DNA of 64,000 bases from Rapana venosa (taxonomy: Eukaryota > Mollusca > Gastropoda > Neogastropoda > Muricidae): positions 21,983,730 through 22,047,729 of the forward strand of contig CM054153.1 in the NCBI GenBank assembly GCA_028751875.1, written 5' to 3'. Both the position numbers and the translations under genes were made by a program. The number at the start of each line of letters is the position of its first letter. Position 1 is the first letter of the stretch. Positions 34,993 through 64,000 of the stretch are shown here, piece after piece. Below the pieces are notes generated by a model. The model was not told the origin of the DNA, made no database searches, and saw only the letters and a program-made list of their open reading frames with translations.

Positions 34993-35261
34993 TCTATTCA
35001 TTCTTTTATTTTGAGAATGAAGGGAATAAGCACTTGTGCTGGGTTTTTTACATACAGTCCATGTGTGCACGCCAATTTGTAAATCTTGTCATCCGTTCCC
35101 ACCAACACTCTTTATGATTTCAACAACAGCCGCTCTGTGTGCCTTCACACACAGGACCTTGGTTTATAGTCTCATCCGAAAAACTTTCGGGGAGTGCTGG
35201 CTCCAACTTGGGCCATCAGATCAAGGACGCAATCCTCCAACCGCCAGGCTATCCCGTCCCC
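34993..35261 (-). mobile_element. SINE family A copy 3, nested in repeat BC
   Basis: Reverse-oriented: TTCTTTTATTTTGAGAATGA, CCATCCGTTCCCACC, GGTTTATAGTCTCATCCGAA, GGCTATCCCGTCCCC. It has more substitutions than copy 2. It carries the AATAAA discussed for ubiquilin. Confidence 0.85.
35005..35010 (-). promoter_or_regulatory. Candidate ubiquilin poly(A) signal inside a SINE tail
   Basis: Reading down the minus strand from the ubiquilin stop, the first AATAAA I find is at 35010-35005, about 890 bp away. It lies in the A-rich tail of a SINE whose sense strand is also the minus strand. If used, the transposon supplies the gene's 3' end. Confidence 0.35.
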
Positions 35262-35592
35262 CCAGGGTCACAGGAGAAGGTGACTGGAGGGACGTTGTGG
35301 TGGTCCCCACCCCAGGTGGGGGCATCTCCTTCAGTCTGGTCCCACAACCGAGCCGTGACTGTCGCCAGTAGATGGCGTCCTGCATATGTTAGCTCGTAAC
35401 GGGCATCGCTGAAAACCACCTCAGTGATCCAGCAGCAGTGCAGGGCCCCTCTGGCTGGTGGCCCCATAGTGGCCAGATACTGATGGGCTCCCTGTGGACT
35501 TCTGACCCCGACGCAAGCGACATAAATCTGGGGCAGGGAGACGGAAGTTAGCGGCATGAGAACAGCAGGGACGTCACCAGAGCGAGGCAGCA

Positions 35593-35780
35593 TAAACACA
35601 CACACACACACTACCGATAGACAACCTGGTTAAAAATTCAATGGGTGTACACTTGCACCTCTGAAGCTCTGTACATATCCCCCCCCCACCCCCCCCTTTT
35701 TTTTTTACAGTTTTGTCTTATTTTTAACAAGTACACGCACGCGCGCGCGCGCACACACACACACACACAAATGTCATTTT
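35593..35780. repeat. Poly-C and (CA)n simple sequence
   Basis: CA at 35596-35612, C/T homopolymers at 35679-35707, and GCGC plus CA at 35735-35769. All lie downstream of the ubiquilin stop, probably in its 3' UTR or beyond. Confidence 0.8.
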
Positions 35781-35896
35781 GCGTTTCCTCAGGGCAGCCC
35801 CAAAAGCGGAGGATCCAAAGCCTTTGGTGCTGCTGGGTGGAGAGGTACTAAAGTTGGTGAAGTTGAGCATCACAGATGGAGGGGGCGAAAAGACCA

Positions 35897-63723
<27,827 letters not shown>

Positions 63724-63849
63724 CTGGCCACACACCAATTTGCTCATCTTCAGAAAGGATCCTTGCACACACTGTTCCTTTACTTCTACTTGGATAAATA
63801 TACTCATCTTTCCTTTTCTCCAAGTGGTGTTTTTTTTTAATTCTGTCTT

Positions 63850-64000
63850 GTTTTATTCTTTTATTTAGAGGATAATGGAATAAGCACTCATGTGCATTTT
63901 TAACATCATTTTCATTTTTTTTTTCATTTTCATTTTATTCATTTATATCGAGGATAATGGAATAAGCACTTGTGTGCTTTTTTACATCCAGTCCCTGTGT
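63850..64000 (-). mobile_element. SINE family A copy 6 with duplicated tail, cut by window edge
   Basis: The tail region AGGATAATGGAATAAGCACT occurs twice (63868, 63951), separated by TTTTCATT repeats; the second copy continues into ACATCCAGTCCCTGTGT and runs off the window. Confidence 0.82.

Larger units (their letters stand above)
34585..35592 (+). mobile_element. Composite repeat BC, copy 1, split by a SINE
   Basis: Part B (34585-34860) is a tRNA-headed SINE with the shared tail GATGCC/GACACCGGGATATATCATGA...ATCATACAATAAAA. Part C (34868-34975 and 35262-35592) contains CAGTTTCCCCATACACTTCT and AGCAGCAGTGCAGGGCCCCT. The second copy at 44354-45152 has B and C uninterrupted, which shows that SINE A at 34993 inserted into C here. 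Confidence 0.8.

Overview
The window is eukaryotic, from a repeat-rich animal genome. It has GT-AG introns, tRNA-derived SINEs, non-LTR retrotransposons, TTAA-flanked and CAGGG-ended DNA transposons and very long GT/GA microsatellites. Nothing bacterial or viral was seen. The style of the SINEs and microsatellites suggests a marine mollusc, probably a gastropod, but that is an inference; no gene here fixes the species.

The one gene that can be named with confidence is ubiquilin, on the minus strand. Eight exons between 63723 and 35897 give an in-phase reading frame of 332 codons plus stop (999 nt). It runs from the central '[11 protein letters not shown]' segment, through the Asn-Pro/Met-rich STI1-like region and a Thr/Ala-rich linker, to a complete C-terminal UBA domain. 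The N-terminal UBL half lies beyond base 64000. The introns (about 1.7-7.1 kb) are packed with transposons.

The left half (1-34 kb) has no recognisable conserved gene. Three segments look like exons on the plus strand: a signal-peptide-like first exon ending in a perfect donor (1280-1345), an internal exon (15987-16128), and a terminal exon with good codon structure (34001-34198). They could belong to one or more genes converging on ubiquilin, but this is unproven. The rest is microsatellite, minisatellite and transposon debris.

Repeats by region: 0.5-9.7 kb, SINE A and huge GT/GA/CT tracts including a core-plus-microsatellite array (8.6-9.5 kb); 5.5 kb, a near-perfect palindrome; 13.6-14.2 kb, a ~28-bp minisatellite; 17-24 kb, LINE remnants, SINEs, a tRNA/5S-rRNA chimeric SINE and a TIR element; 25.7-28.5 kb, a ~60-bp minisatellite in which every unit carries a long poly-C tract; 30.3 kb, a small inverted-repeat element; 34.6-35.6 and 44.4-45.2 kb, a composite repeat, one copy split by a SINE; 37.1 kb, a 48-bp minisatellite; 39.7-41.3 and 59.7-61.4 kb, two copies of a hAT-like element; 41.4-42.5, 50.5-52.2, 57.5-58.9, 61.9-62.5 and 63.1-63.4 kb, LINE reverse transcriptase and C-terminal pieces; 54.3-56.0 kb, a piggyBac-like element with an internal tandem duplication. 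No new multi-gene system was found; the most unusual items are the transposon and satellite architectures.
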